Shown piece by piece: positions 24,411 to 33,348 of a stretch of DNA of 34,261 nt. The notes under the pieces are model-generated. The model ran no database searches, was not told the origin of the DNA, and worked only from the letters and a program-made list of their open reading frames with translations. Origin of the DNA: Bacillota bacterium (lineage in GTDB: Bacteria > Bacillota > Clostridia > Christensenellales > Borkfalkiaceae); NCBI GenBank assembly GCA_003343805.1, contig QAKM01000029.1, positions 1 through 34,261 on the forward strand, given 5' to 3'. The position numbers and the translations under genes were made by a program. How positions within the stretch are numbered: the stretch's first letter is position 1; each line of letters opens with the position of its first letter.

Positions 24411-25283
24411 ATGTACAGCATGACAGGCTTTGGAAAGGGAGAATACCGCGAGGGAGGACTGACCGTCACCGTGGAGTTGAAGTCGGTCAACAACCGCTTT
24501 CTCGACATCGCCGTCAAGTGTCCGCACGCGCTCGCCCCGTACGAGGAGGACCTGCGCGCCCTCCTTCGTTCCCGCTTTGCCCGCGGGCGCATCGACGTCT
24601 TTGTGGGCATGAACGATCTGCGCGAAAAGCCCAAGGCCCCGCGCATCGACTACGCCCTTGCAGAGGGCTATTATGCCGCCGCCCGAGCGCTCCATGCGCG
24701 CTTTCCCGAGGCAGAGGACGATGTGTCGCTCGCCTTTTTGCTGCGCCTTCCCGACGTGGTGCGCTTTGAAGAGGAGGAGGGGGAGGACAAGGTGCTCCTT
24801 CCGGCTCTTCTCGATGCCGCGGGCAAGGCCGCGGATGCGCTGGAGCGGATGCGCCTTGCGGAGGGAGAACGCCTGAAAGAGGACGTTTTGCAGCGCGGAC
24901 GGGAGATCGCCGCCCTGCGCGATGCCATCGAAGAACGGGCGCCCCGGGTCGCCGAAGAGTACCGGAGAAAGCTCACCGACCGCATGAACGACTATCTTAG
25001 CGGCAAGGTGGACGAGACGCGCATCTTAACGGAGGCCGCCGTCTTTGCCGACAAGTGCAGCATCGACGAGGAGCTCACCCGTTTAAAATCGCACATTGCA
25101 GAGCTTTTCCGCATCGCCGGGGAACGGACGGTGGGCAGAAAGCTCGATTTCCTCATCCAGGAATTTAACCGCGAATGCAACACCATCTGCAGCAAGAGCA
25201 ACGATGCGGAGATCACGGCGCTCGCGCTCAAGATGAAGAACGAGATCGAAAAGGTGCGCGAACAGATCCAGAATCTGGAGTAA
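24411..25283 (+). CDS. yicC: YicC/YloC family endoribonuclease-like protein
   Basis: A 290-residue cytoplasmic protein. It begins with the hallmark M-T-G-F-G-K-G from residue 4, then V-E-L-K-S-V-N-N-R-F-L-D near residue 20. The C-terminus has the conserved D-F-L-I-Q-E-F-N-R-E-C-N-T-I-C-S-K-S segment and an I-E-K-V-R-E-Q-I-Q-N ending. YicC proteins are RNases linked to small-RNA decay and stationary-phase growth. The start at 24411 has GGAGG ten bases upstream. It heads the operon; gmk follows 13 bases on. The remA gene that sits between yicC and gmk in many Firmicutes is absent. Confidence 0.93.
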   Translation: MYSMTGFGKGEYREGGLTVTVELKSVNNRFLDIAVKCPHALAPYEEDLRALLRSRFARGRIDVFVGMNDLREKPKAPRIDYALAEGYYAAARALHARFPEAEDDVSLAFLLRLPDVVRFEEEEGEDKVLLPALLDAAGKAADALERMRLAEGERLKEDVLQRGREIAALRDAIEERAPRVAEEYRRKLTDRMNDYLSGKVDETRILTEAAVFADKCSIDEELTRLKSHIAELFRIAGERTVGRKLDFLIQEFNRECNTICSKSNDAEITALALKMKNEIEKVREQIQNLE

Positions 25284-25296
25284 GGCGCAGGAAGAT

Positions 25297-25863
25297 ATGG
25301 AGCACAGACTTTACATCATCTCCGGCCCGTCGGGGGTCGGCAAGGGGACGCTTGTCAAACTGCTTTTGAAGGAGGACGAGGAGCTCGCGCTCTCTGTCTC
25401 CTGCACGACGCGCAAACCGCGCGCAGGGGAAAAGGACGGCGTCGATTACTTCTTCCTCACGCGGGAGCAGTTTTTAACGCGCGTCGAAGAGGACGACTTT
25501 TTGGAGTACGACGAGCACTTCGGCAACTACTACGGCACGCCCAAGTCCTTCGTGCGCGAGCAGATGAAAAACAAGTCGGTCATCCTGGAGATCGACGTCG
25601 TGGGGGCGCTCAACGTCAAAGCGCGCTGCGGCGAAGAGTTCCGCCCCGTGCTCATCCTCGTCATCCCGCCCGACGAAGAGACGCTCGTCAAGCGCCTCGA
25701 AGGGAGGGCCTCGGAGGATGAAAACGCCCTCAGAGAGCGGCTCGCCCGCGCAAGATACGAGCTTTCGCTCAAAGATAAATATGACTATGTCGTCGTCAAC
25801 GACGATCTCGGCGAGACGGCAAAACGCCTTCTCGAGATCATCCGGACGGAGAACGAAAAATAA
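25297..25863 (+). CDS. gmk: Guanylate kinase
   Basis: A 188-residue enzyme that phosphorylates GMP to GDP with ATP, feeding nucleotide and (p)ppGpp pools. P-loop G-P-S-G-V-G-K-G-T (10-18), GMP-binding S-C-T-T-R-K-P-R and D-Y-F-F (near 35-55), and a lid rich in Arg near residues 130-145. Length is normal. Second gene of the operon and directly before rpoZ, as is usual. Confidence 0.95.
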   Translation: MEHRLYIISGPSGVGKGTLVKLLLKEDEELALSVSCTTRKPRAGEKDGVDYFFLTREQFLTRVEEDDFLEYDEHFGNYYGTPKSFVREQMKNKSVILEIDVVGALNVKARCGEEFRPVLILVIPPDEETLVKRLEGRASEDENALRERLARARYELSLKDKYDYVVVNDDLGETAKRLLEIIRTENEK

Positions 25864-25886
25864 AAAGCAAGGAAAGGAGACGGACT

Positions 25887-26108
25887 ATGATCAATGAACC
25901 TTCGGTAGACGCACTCGTCAGAAAACTCGGCACGGAGGAGGACCCCGTCAGCCGCTATGAACTTTGTGTGGTCGTTTCAAAGCGCACCCGCCAGATCATC
26001 GAGCAGATGCAGGCAACGGGCGTCACGGAACTTCCCGGCAAGCAGAAGGAGATCGTTCTTGCCTGCCAGGAGATCATGAACGGCAAAGTACACATTTCGA
26101 GGGATTGA
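25887..26108 (+). CDS. rpoZ: DNA-directed RNA polymerase omega subunit
   Basis: A 73-residue subunit that helps assemble RNA polymerase around the beta' C-terminus. It has the N-terminal P-S-V-D-A-L segment and the central S-R-Y-E-L-C-V-V-V-S-K-R-T-R-Q-I family core (about 22-37). AAGGAGA lies eight bases upstream. In most Firmicutes coaBC follows; here priA follows directly. The stop codon sits in the loop of a small hairpin. Confidence 0.93.
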   Translation: MINEPSVDALVRKLGTEEDPVSRYELCVVVSKRTRQIIEQMQATGVTELPGKQKEIVLACQEIMNGKVHISRD

Positions 26109-26162
26109 CATCCCGTAAGCCCCGTCTAAAACGGGGCAATTTACTATTCGGGCATTTGCCCG
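26101..26162 (+). other. Three successive small hairpins between rpoZ and priA
   Basis: GGGAT/ATCCC (26101-26114, with the rpoZ stop codon in the loop), GCCCCGT/ACGGGGC (26119-26137) and CGGGC/GCCCG (26149-26162). They have no T tract, so not a strong terminator. CCCGT at 26112-26116 could also pair with ACGGG of the second hairpin. Possible RNA processing or stability site. Confidence 0.45.
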
Positions 26163-26174
26163 GCGGAGGAGAGC

Positions 26175-28343
26175 ATGATCGCAGAGGTGATCGTAGACAT
26201 CGCACACAGCGAGGTGGACCGGATTTTCGATTACGTCTGCGAGGACGGGGTGCTCCCCGGGATGCGCGTCACCATTCCCTTCGGGCGGAGCGTGACGACG
26301 GGCTTCGTCATGCACGTCAAGGAGCGGAGCGAGCTTGCACCCGAGAAGCTGAAGCGCGTTCTGCGCGTCCTCGACGAACAGCCTGCGCTCAATGCGGAGT
26401 GTCTTGCGCTTTCCGAAAAGCTCGCGCGGCGCTACCGCTGTCCCAAGGCGCTCGTGCTGCGCCTCTTTCTGCCCGCCGAGATGCGCACGGGGAAGGTCTC
26501 CGAGCGCATGAAGTCGGTCGTCTCCCTTGCGGGGGATCCCGATCTCATCCCGCCCCGCGCCAGACGGCAGCGGGAACTTGCGGCCTTTTTGCAGGAGCAC
26601 GGCGAGGCGGATCTTACCGCCCTCCGCGAAGCGTTCGGCTCTGCCGTCAAGGGGCTCGAGGAGCGGGGGATGCTGACGATCGAAAAGCGGCGCGTCTTTC
26701 GCGATCCTTATGAGAGCCTCAAACAGGCGGCTCCCCTTCGTCCGCTCACGCCCGCGCAGAAGGACGCCGTTCATACGATAGAAACCACACAAAAGACGGT
26801 CACGCTCATCCACGGCGTCACGGGGAGCGGCAAGACGGAGATCTATCTCACCCTCATCGCCCATGCCCTGGAAGCGGGAAAGAGCGCCGTCTTTCTGGTG
26901 CCCGAGATCTCGCTGACGCCGCAGATGTTCTCGCAGCTTCGCGCCCGGTTCGGGGCGAACTGCGCCATCCTGCACAGCGGCCTTTCGGCGGGGGAGCGCT
27001 TCGATGAATGGGAACGGCTGCGCTCGGGCGAAGCCCGGATCGCCATCGGGGCGCGCTCCGCGGTGTTCGCGCCCTTGGAAAACATCGGCGTCATCGTCAT
27101 CGACGAGGAGCACGACGGAAGCTATTCTTCCGAGAGCTCCCCGCGTTACAATACCTTCGATATCGCCTATCTTCGGGCGAAACACAACGGCTGCAAACTG
27201 GTTTTGGGCAGCGCGACGCCCTCCGTCGAGACGTACCGCCGCGCAAAGCAGGGGGAGTTCGAGCTCATCACGCTCCCCGAGCGCATCAACCGCCGCCCCA
27301 TGCCCGAAGTGCAGCTCGTCGATATGCGAAGAGAGGTCAAGCGGGGCAATCCTTCGCCCTTCTCGGCCGCGCTTCGGGAGAAGCTGGAACACTGCCTCGA
27401 AAAGGGCGATCAGGCCATTTTGTTCCTCAACCGCAGGGGGTATTCGCAGACGGTCATCTGCCGCGACTGCGGGTATGTCGCCAAATGCGAACACTGCGAC
27501 GTCTCGCTCACCTATCACAGCGAGGAGGACTGCCTCAAATGCCACTACTGCGGCACGAAGTACCGTATGCTCACCGCCTGTCCGCAGTGCGGGGGCGTGC
27601 ACATCAACTACGTCGGCACGGGGACCCAGCGAGTGGAACGGGAGCTCAAAAAGCTGTACCCTCAGGCGCGCATCCTGCGCATGGACAACGATACGACGAG
27701 CGGCAAGGAAGGGCATCTCAAGATCTTACAGCGCTTTACGGCGCGGGAGGCGGATATCCTCGTCGGCACGCAGATGGTCGCCAAGGGGCATGACTTCCCC
27801 AACGTGACGCTCGTCGGCATCCTCGATGCGGACATGAGCCTGCACTTCCCCGACTATCGAAGCGGGGAGCGCACCTTTCAGCTCGTCACGCAGGTCGCGG
27901 GCAGGAGCGGCCGGGCGGAGAACCGCGGCGAGGTCGTCCTGCAGACGTACGATCCCGATAACTACATCCTGCGTTTTGCGGCCTCTTACGATTACGAGGG
28001 CTTTTACGAGCACGAGATCGGGATGCGCGCCGCGATGGCGTTCCCGCCCTTTGCGCGCATCGTCCGCGTGATGGTGACGGCGGAGGACGACAAGCTCGCC
28101 CTCGCCGCGCTCAAAGCGGTGTATGAAAAATTGCAGCGGGTGTACGCCGAGGAATCGGAAAAATTCCTGTTCTTCAACAAGATGCACGCGCCCGTCAAGC
28201 GCATCCAGAATAAATTCCGCTATCAGGTGCTCATGCGCCTGACGGACGGTACCCCTCTTCCCCGCATCTATGCGATCGCGGCGGAGGAGAATGCAAAAGA
28301 TGTTTTGGTCTATGTCGAGGAAAACCCCGGCAATTTAAGTTAA
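26175..28343 (+). CDS. priA: Primosomal replication-restart helicase PriA
   Basis: A 722-residue SF2 3'-5' helicase that loads the replisome at stalled forks. It has an N-terminal DNA-binding domain, Walker A G-V-T-G-S-G-K-T-E (about 214-222), D-E-E-H motif II (about 309-312), a zinc-binding region with paired C-x2-C motifs (about 430-475) and a R-S-G-R motif VI. Length is typical of Firmicutes PriA. Shine-Dalgarno GGAGGAG lies just upstream of the ATG at 26175. The next gene, def, starts eleven bases after the stop. Confidence 0.95.
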   Translation: MIAEVIVDIAHSEVDRIFDYVCEDGVLPGMRVTIPFGRSVTTGFVMHVKERSELAPEKLKRVLRVLDEQPALNAECLALSEKLARRYRCPKALVLRLFLPAEMRTGKVSERMKSVVSLAGDPDLIPPRARRQRELAAFLQEHGEADLTALREAFGSAVKGLEERGMLTIEKRRVFRDPYESLKQAAPLRPLTPAQKDAVHTIETTQKTVTLIHGVTGSGKTEIYLTLIAHALEAGKSAVFLVPEISLTPQMFSQLRARFGANCAILHSGLSAGERFDEWERLRSGEARIAIGARSAVFAPLENIGVIVIDEEHDGSYSSESSPRYNTFDIAYLRAKHNGCKLVLGSATPSVETYRRAKQGEFELITLPERINRRPMPEVQLVDMRREVKRGNPSPFSAALREKLEHCLEKGDQAILFLNRRGYSQTVICRDCGYVAKCEHCDVSLTYHSEEDCLKCHYCGTKYRMLTACPQCGGVHINYVGTGTQRVERELKKLYPQARILRMDNDTTSGKEGHLKILQRFTAREADILVGTQMVAKGHDFPNVTLVGILDADMSLHFPDYRSGERTFQLVTQVAGRSGRAENRGEVVLQTYDPDNYILRFAASYDYEGFYEHEIGMRAAMAFPPFARIVRVMVTAEDDKLALAALKAVYEKLQRVYAEESEKFLFFNKMHAPVKRIQNKFRYQVLMRLTDGTPLPRIYAIAAEENAKDVLVYVEENPGNLS

Positions 28344-28353
28344 GGAGGAAGGT

Positions 28354-28809
28354 ATGATCCGCGAGATCGTGCAATTAGGCGACAAGGTGCTGCGCGAAAC
28401 GTGCGTGCCTGTGGAAAAATTCGATGAGGAGCTTTGGACGCTCCTCGACGACATGAAGGAGACATTGAAGAAGGCCGAGGGTGCCGGGCTCGCCGCTCCC
28501 CAGGTGGGGGTCCCCGTGCGCGCCGTCGTCGTCGACGTCGAGGAGGGCTTCTTTGAATTTGTGAACCCCGTGTTCGTGTGGCAGAAGGGGGAGCAGACGG
28601 GTCCCGAAGGCTGCCTCTCCGTTCGCGGGAAGGAGGGCGTCGTCACGCGCCCCTCCAAGGTGAAGATCGTGTATAAGGACCGTTACGGCAACCGCTGCTC
28701 TCTGGTCGCGCACGACTTCTTTGCACGGGCCGTCTGCCACGAGCTCGATCATCTCGACGGCGTCATCTATATCGATAAGGCCGTTCGCGTGTACGACGAG
28801 GAGGACTGA
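28354..28809 (+). CDS. def: Peptide deformylase
   Basis: A 151-residue metalloenzyme removing the formyl group from new proteins. All three motifs are present: G-A-G-L-A-A-P-Q-V-G (43-52), E-G-C-L-S-V (85-90, metal ligand Cys87) and C-H-E-L-D-H-L-D-G (128-136, His129 and His133 as ligands, Glu130 catalytic). It is a short type 1-like form. Its stop codon overlaps the fmt ATG, coupling the removing and adding enzymes. Confidence 0.95.
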   Translation: MIREIVQLGDKVLRETCVPVEKFDEELWTLLDDMKETLKKAEGAGLAAPQVGVPVRAVVVDVEEGFFEFVNPVFVWQKGEQTGPEGCLSVRGKEGVVTRPSKVKIVYKDRYGNRCSLVAHDFFARAVCHELDHLDGVIYIDKAVRVYDEED

Positions 28810-29732
28810 TGAAGCTCATCTTTGCGGGGACGCCCGACTTTGCCGTCCTGCCCCTTCAGAAGCTGCATTCCGCGTTCGGCGTTGCCGCCGTTCTGACCCA
28901 GCCCGATCGTCCGCAGGGCAGAAAGGGCATTTTGACGCCGCCCCCCGTCAAGCAGGCGGCGCTCGAGCTCGGCATTCCCGTGCTGCAGCCCGAAAGTCTG
29001 AAGCGCGATCCCTCCGTCCTCCTGCAGGCGGGCGGGGCGCTGCTCGTCACCTGCGCCTACGGGCAGATCCTGACGCAGGAAGTGCTCGATCTCTATCCGA
29101 TGGGCGTCTGGAACGTACACGCGAGCCTGCTTCCTTCCTACCGCGGGGCGGCGCCCATCCCGCGCGTCATCATGGACGGCTGCCGGGAGACGGGCGTCAC
29201 CATCATGAAGACGAACATCGGCCTCGATACGGGCGACATCTTCCTGCAGGAGCGCTGCCCCGTCTATGACGAGGATACGGCGGAGACGCTTTCCAAGCGG
29301 CTCTCCGCTCTCGGGGCGGAGCTCATCGTCAAGGCAGTGCGGCGCATCCTCGAAGGGGACGTTTCGCTCACGCCGCAGGGCGAGGGGTTTGTGTGCAAAA
29401 AAGTTCTGCGCACGCAGGTGGATTTTGCAAGGAGCGCGCGTGACGTTTCCTGCCTCATCCGCGGGCTTTCGCCTGCGCCGCTTTCCTTCGGCACCTGCCG
29501 CGGGCATACGCTCAACTTCTACTTCGCGTCCGAGGAGAAAACGGAGAGCGACGCCCCCTTCGGCACCGTGCTCTCGGCATCTCCCAAGGGCGGGCTCGTC
29601 ATAAAGTGCGGGGAAGGAGCGGTGCGCGTTGCGGAAGTGCAGCCTGCGGGCGGCAAGCGGATGAGCGTGCGCGACTTCCTCAACGGCAATAAATTAAAAG
29701 AGGGGATGCGCTTTGACCAACCCGTTCTATGA
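28809..29732 (+). CDS. fmt: Methionyl-tRNA formyltransferase
   Basis: A 307-residue enzyme that formylates initiator Met-tRNA using 10-formyl-tetrahydrofolate. It starts M-K-L-I-F-A-G-T-P-D-F-A, with the catalytic N-V-H-A-S-L-L-P-S-Y-R-G-A-A-P-I block (Asn/His) near residues 98-113 and the D-T-G-D loop near residue 138. A C-terminal OB-like domain completes the normal length. Its ATG overlaps the def stop, and its own end overlaps rsmB by 20 bases. Confidence 0.95.
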   Translation: MKLIFAGTPDFAVLPLQKLHSAFGVAAVLTQPDRPQGRKGILTPPPVKQAALELGIPVLQPESLKRDPSVLLQAGGALLVTCAYGQILTQEVLDLYPMGVWNVHASLLPSYRGAAPIPRVIMDGCRETGVTIMKTNIGLDTGDIFLQERCPVYDEDTAETLSKRLSALGAELIVKAVRRILEGDVSLTPQGEGFVCKKVLRTQVDFARSARDVSCLIRGLSPAPLSFGTCRGHTLNFYFASEEKTESDAPFGTVLSASPKGGLVIKCGEGAVRVAEVQPAGGKRMSVRDFLNGNKLKEGMRFDQPVL

Positions 29733-30939
29733 CCCGTACCGCGTCCTTTTGAAGGTGTATGGCGAGGGGGCGCGGCTCAAACTTGCCCTTTCGGGCACCG
29801 ACCTCGAGGAGATCAACCGTTCCCGCACCGTCAGGACGGTGTACGGCGTTTTAGAGCACGATCGGTATCTTGCCCGCTGCATTATGGCCTTTGCCGAAAA
29901 GACGCCCAAGCAGAGCGTGCGCATCCTCTTAAAGATCGCGCTTTACAACCTCATCTATCTCGAAAAGCCGCGCTATTACGTTGCCGATACGGCGGTGGAA
30001 CTCATCAAAAAGCTCGGCAAAGGCGGCATGGCGGGCTTCGTCAACGCCTTCTTGCGCAAGTTCGACGAGGGGAAGGTCACCCTTCCCGAGGGGGAGGAGG
30101 GGCTTGCCGTCCGCTCCAACTATCCGCTTTTTGCCGTCCGCCGCATCCTCAAGGAGTACGGGGCGCGGGCGGAGGATATCCTGTTTGCAAAGAGCCACGG
30201 CGTCACCGTGCGCTTCGTGCGCGGGGAGGAGAATTACCTTTCCCGCCCGCATGAAGAGACGCCCTTCCCGCACGTCTTTATCTTCCCGCACTTTGTGCGC
30301 GATGAGGGGTTCGATCGCGGAGACTACACCTTTCAGTCGGTGGGGTCGGTCGCGATCTGTTCGGTCGTGGAGCCCTGCGAGGAACTGCTCGACGCCTGCG
30401 CGGCGCCCGGCGGCAAGAGCGTGCTGCTTTCCGGGAAATGCGCCCGTGTGACGGCCTCCGAACTGCACGAGCACCGCACGGCGCTCATCCAAAGTTACTG
30501 CGCCCGCATGGGCACCACGAACGTGAGGGCGGAGACGGGTGATTCCTCCGTCTTTCGCCCGGAATGGGAAGATCGGTTTGACGGCGTTCTGTGCGATGTC
30601 CCCTGTTCGGGGCTCGGCACGCTGGCAGAAAACCCCGATCTCGCTCTCCACAAGGAGGAGAGCGACTTGAAAAGCCTCAACGCGGCGCAGAGCGCCATCC
30701 TCGAAAACTGCTCCCGCTATGTAAAGGCGGGCGGGCATCTGTACTATTCGACGTGTTCTCTCCTTCAGGAGGAGAACGATAAGATCGTGGGGGCGTTTTT
30801 GAAGGCGCATCCCGCATTTGAAGTGTGTGCGGTGGACTGTCCGCTCCCGCATGAGCGGACAAAGTACGGGCTGCAGTTTCTGCCCGATACCGCGTTCGGA
30901 GCGGGATTCTACGTCGCAAAACTCGGGAGGAAGGCATGA
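29713..30939 (+). CDS. rsmB: 16S rRNA (cytosine-967-C5)-methyltransferase RsmB
   Basis: A 408-residue SAM-dependent enzyme. An N-terminal NusB-like RNA-binding domain (about 1-130) precedes the methyltransferase domain, with SAM motif D-A-C-A-A-P-G-G-K-S (about 227-236), the P-C motif C-D-V-P-C-S-G-L-G (about 294-302) and the catalytic Y-S-T-C-S-L (about 342-347). I chose a TTG start at 29713: it has AGAGGGG seven bases upstream and begins the protein properly, and no in-frame ATG exists near. The gene starts inside the end of fmt and overlaps rlmN by four bases, so translation is coupled. Confidence 0.92.
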   Translation: MTNPFYDPYRVLLKVYGEGARLKLALSGTDLEEINRSRTVRTVYGVLEHDRYLARCIMAFAEKTPKQSVRILLKIALYNLIYLEKPRYYVADTAVELIKKLGKGGMAGFVNAFLRKFDEGKVTLPEGEEGLAVRSNYPLFAVRRILKEYGARAEDILFAKSHGVTVRFVRGEENYLSRPHEETPFPHVFIFPHFVRDEGFDRGDYTFQSVGSVAICSVVEPCEELLDACAAPGGKSVLLSGKCARVTASELHEHRTALIQSYCARMGTTNVRAETGDSSVFRPEWEDRFDGVLCDVPCSGLGTLAENPDLALHKEESDLKSLNAAQSAILENCSRYVKAGGHLYYSTCSLLQEENDKIVGAFLKAHPAFEVCAVDCPLPHERTKYGLQFLPDTAFGAGFYVAKLGRKA

Positions 30940-31988
30940 AGGAGATCTTGCAGGACTGTTCGCTCCGGGAATTGGAGGCGCTCGTCACAGAGTACGGCGA
31001 GCAGAAATTCCGCGCTAAACAGATCTTTCAGGGGCTCATGCAGGGCAAGAAGATTTCCGAGCTGCCCGTCTCCGCTTCCTTACGCGAAAAACTTTTGGAG
31101 CGCTTCGAGGAGGAACCCGTGCGCATCCAAGAGGTGTTCACCTCTTCTGACGGTACGAAGAAATACCTCTTCGCCCTGGCGGACGGCAACCTCATCGAGG
31201 GCGTCCTCATGCAGTATAAATACGGCGCGACGCAGTGCGTCTCGACACAGGTGGGCTGCCGCATGGGGTGCAAGTTCTGCGCCTCCACGCTGAACGGGTT
31301 GATCCGTAACCTGACGGCGGGGGAGATCTTATCGGAGATCCTCGTCGTCAACCGCGCGGAGAGCGGCACGCTCAAGGACCGCGCCGTGCATAACGTCGTG
31401 CTCATGGGCAGCGGCGAACCGTTCGATAACTACGACAACGTCGTCAAATTTCTGCGCCTTCTCACGGCGGAGGGCGGCATCCACATCAGCGCGCGCAACA
31501 TAAGCCTTTCGACGTGCGGCCTGGTGCCCAAGATGCTCGCCTTTTCCAAGGAGGGCATCCCGCTCAATCTGACGGTCTCCCTGCACGCTTCGACGGACGA
31601 GGAGCGCGCCCGCACCATGCCCGTTGCGAACGCCTACAAGATCGCCGAGATCCTGAAGGCGTGCGACGTGTATTTCAGGGAGACGGGGAGACGGTACATC
31701 TTCGAGTACAGCCTCATCGGTGGCGAAAACAGCGATGAAAAGCACGCCCATGCCCTTGCGGCGCTCCTCAAGGGGCGGCCCTGCCATGTCAACCTCATCC
31801 GCCTCAACGAGGTCAAGGAGCGCTCGCTAAAGACGGTGACGGAAAAGGACGCCTACCGCTTTTTGGGGATGCTCGAACGAGAGGGCATCTCGGCGACCCT
31901 CCGCCGCAGTATGGGAAACGACATCGGCGGAGCCTGCGGCCAATTAAGAGCGACTTACTTGGAAAATCGCGAGAATAAGGGAGAGTAA
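30936..31988 (+). CDS. rlmN: 23S rRNA/tRNA (adenine-C2)-methyltransferase RlmN
   Basis: A 350-residue radical SAM enzyme methylating A2503 of 23S rRNA and A37 of some tRNAs. The radical SAM cluster motif is C-R-M-G-C-K-F-C (Cys108, Cys112, Cys115). A G-S-G-E-P-F SAM-contact motif follows, and the C-terminal G-N-D-I-G-G-A-C-G-Q-L carries the methyl-carrying cysteine. Not Cfr: its immediate context and length are those of housekeeping RlmN. The 98-base gap to rpe holds no gene, although prpC, prkC and rsgA usually lie here. Confidence 0.95.
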   Translation: MKEILQDCSLRELEALVTEYGEQKFRAKQIFQGLMQGKKISELPVSASLREKLLERFEEEPVRIQEVFTSSDGTKKYLFALADGNLIEGVLMQYKYGATQCVSTQVGCRMGCKFCASTLNGLIRNLTAGEILSEILVVNRAESGTLKDRAVHNVVLMGSGEPFDNYDNVVKFLRLLTAEGGIHISARNISLSTCGLVPKMLAFSKEGIPLNLTVSLHASTDEERARTMPVANAYKIAEILKACDVYFRETGRRYIFEYSLIGGENSDEKHAHALAALLKGRPCHVNLIRLNEVKERSLKTVTEKDAYRFLGMLEREGISATLRRSMGNDIGGACGQLRATYLENRENKGE

Positions 31989-32086
31989 TAGAGCAGGAGC
32001 TTATCGCGCTCGGACCAAGACAGATAAAAAACGGCGAAATGCCGGAAAGCGCGGCGTCTGCCGCAATATATTTTGGGGGACAAATT

Positions 32087-32746
32087 ATGCTAAAAGTCAA
32101 AGTTGCGCCGTCCATCCTGGCGGGGGATTTCGCCCGCATGGGAGAGACGGTCAAGACGCTCGAGGAATGCGGTGCGGACTACATCCACTGTGATGTGATG
32201 GACGGCAACTTCGTGCCGACGATCACGTTCGGCGATCAGATGATCCGCCACATCCGTCCGTACACCGCCCTTCCGCTCGACTGTCATCTGATGGTCCTGC
32301 GGCCGGAGACGCGGCTCGAAGGGTTCGCGCGTGCGGGTGCCAACATGGCGACCATCCACGTCGAGGAGTGCCGCGAGAATACGGTGCAGATGCTGCGCCT
32401 CATCAAGAATTACGGCATGAAGGCTTCCGCCGTCATCAATCCCAATACGCCCGTCGAGAGCATTTTTGACGCGGTGGGGGATGCCGATATGCTGCTCCTC
32501 ATGAGCGTGCATCCCGGCTGGGGCGGACAGCGCTTCATTCCCGAGACGCTCGAAAAGATCGAACGGCTGCGCACCTTCTGCATCTGCGCGGGCAAGCCCG
32601 AGATCGACATCGAGGTGGACGGCGGCATCACGGAAGAGAACGTGAAGGACGTCATCTCTGCGGGTGCGAACGTCATCGTCGCAGGGAGCACGGTGTTCCG
32701 CTCGAACGACATGAAGGCGACCATCGCCAAGCTGAGGGGAGAATGA
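32087..32746 (+). CDS. rpe: Ribulose-phosphate 3-epimerase
   Basis: A 219-residue TIM-barrel enzyme of the pentose phosphate pathway interconverting ribulose 5-phosphate and xylulose 5-phosphate. Motifs: A-P-S-I-L near the start, D-V-M-D-G-N-F-V-P (about 36-44), C-H-L-M-V, a G-W-G-G-Q phosphate loop and the E-V-D-G-G-I catalytic Asp. The start at 32087 was preferred over an ATG 48 bases upstream because the family begins here and GGGGGA lies seven bases upstream. The stop overlaps the thiN ATG. Confidence 0.95.
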   Translation: MLKVKVAPSILAGDFARMGETVKTLEECGADYIHCDVMDGNFVPTITFGDQMIRHIRPYTALPLDCHLMVLRPETRLEGFARAGANMATIHVEECRENTVQMLRLIKNYGMKASAVINPNTPVESIFDAVGDADMLLLMSVHPGWGGQRFIPETLEKIERLRTFCICAGKPEIDIEVDGGITEENVKDVISAGANVIVAGSTVFRSNDMKATIAKLRGE

Positions 32747-33348
32747 AAGCGATCATTTTACTCAACGGAGAGCCCTACCGCGGCCGCATCGCGGACGGGG
32801 AGGCTTACGTCTACTGCTGCGACGGCGCCTATCAATGGGCAAAGGACAGGGTGCGCATCGACGAGAATTTGGGCGATTACGACTCCCTTCCCATCATCCC
32901 GACTCCTGCACCCAAGGAGATCTATCCCGCCGAAAAGAACGAGACGGACGGGGAGATCGCCCTGCACCGCGCCATCGCGGCGGGGGCGACGAGCATCACC
33001 ATCTACGGCGGCGGAGGGGCGCGGGAGGATCACTTTCTCGGCAATCTCCATCTTTTGTATGCCGCCCACAAAAAGGGCGTGCGCGCCGAGATGATCACCA
33101 ACTATTCGCGCATCTTCGTGGGCGAGGGGCTGGTGACGATCGGCGAGGCAAAGGGCAAGACGCTCTCCGTGCTGCCCTTCGGGGGCGACGTGCGCGTGAA
33201 GGAGAGCGGCGGGCTCAAGTACCCCCTGAAGGGGCTTGGCCTCTGCTACGGATCGACGCGCGGCATCTCCAACATTGCCCTCGAAGACGAGGCGTATCTC
33301 CTTGCCGAGGGGATCGTCCTTATCATGGTGGACGAGGCGGCGATATGA
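32743..33348 (+). CDS. thiN: Thiamine pyrophosphokinase
   Basis: A 201-residue enzyme that makes thiamine pyrophosphate from thiamine and ATP. Family motifs: C-D-G-A-Y near residue 26, G-D-Y-D-S-L near 43 (normally G-D-F-D-S), K-N-E-T-D-G-E near 66 and G-x-R-x-D-H near 90. It follows rpe as in other Firmicutes, with a four-base ATGA overlap at both its start and its end. Confidence 0.92.
   Translation: MKAIILLNGEPYRGRIADGEAYVYCCDGAYQWAKDRVRIDENLGDYDSLPIIPTPAPKEIYPAEKNETDGEIALHRAIAAGATSITIYGGGGAREDHFLGNLHLLYAAHKKGVRAEMITNYSRIFVGEGLVTIGEAKGKTLSVLPFGGDVRVKESGGLKYPLKGLGLCYGSTRGISNIALEDEAYLLAEGIVLIMVDEAAI

Noticed and set aside
25977..27716. 579-codon open frame on the minus strand
   Set aside because: Shadow of priA, crossing the rpoZ-priA gap without a start signal.
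30936..31988. Cfr resistance methyltransferase
   Set aside because: Operon context and length are those of housekeeping RlmN.
32039..32086. Longer start of rpe
   Set aside because: Adds sixteen residues not found in the family; a good Shine-Dalgarno supports 32087.
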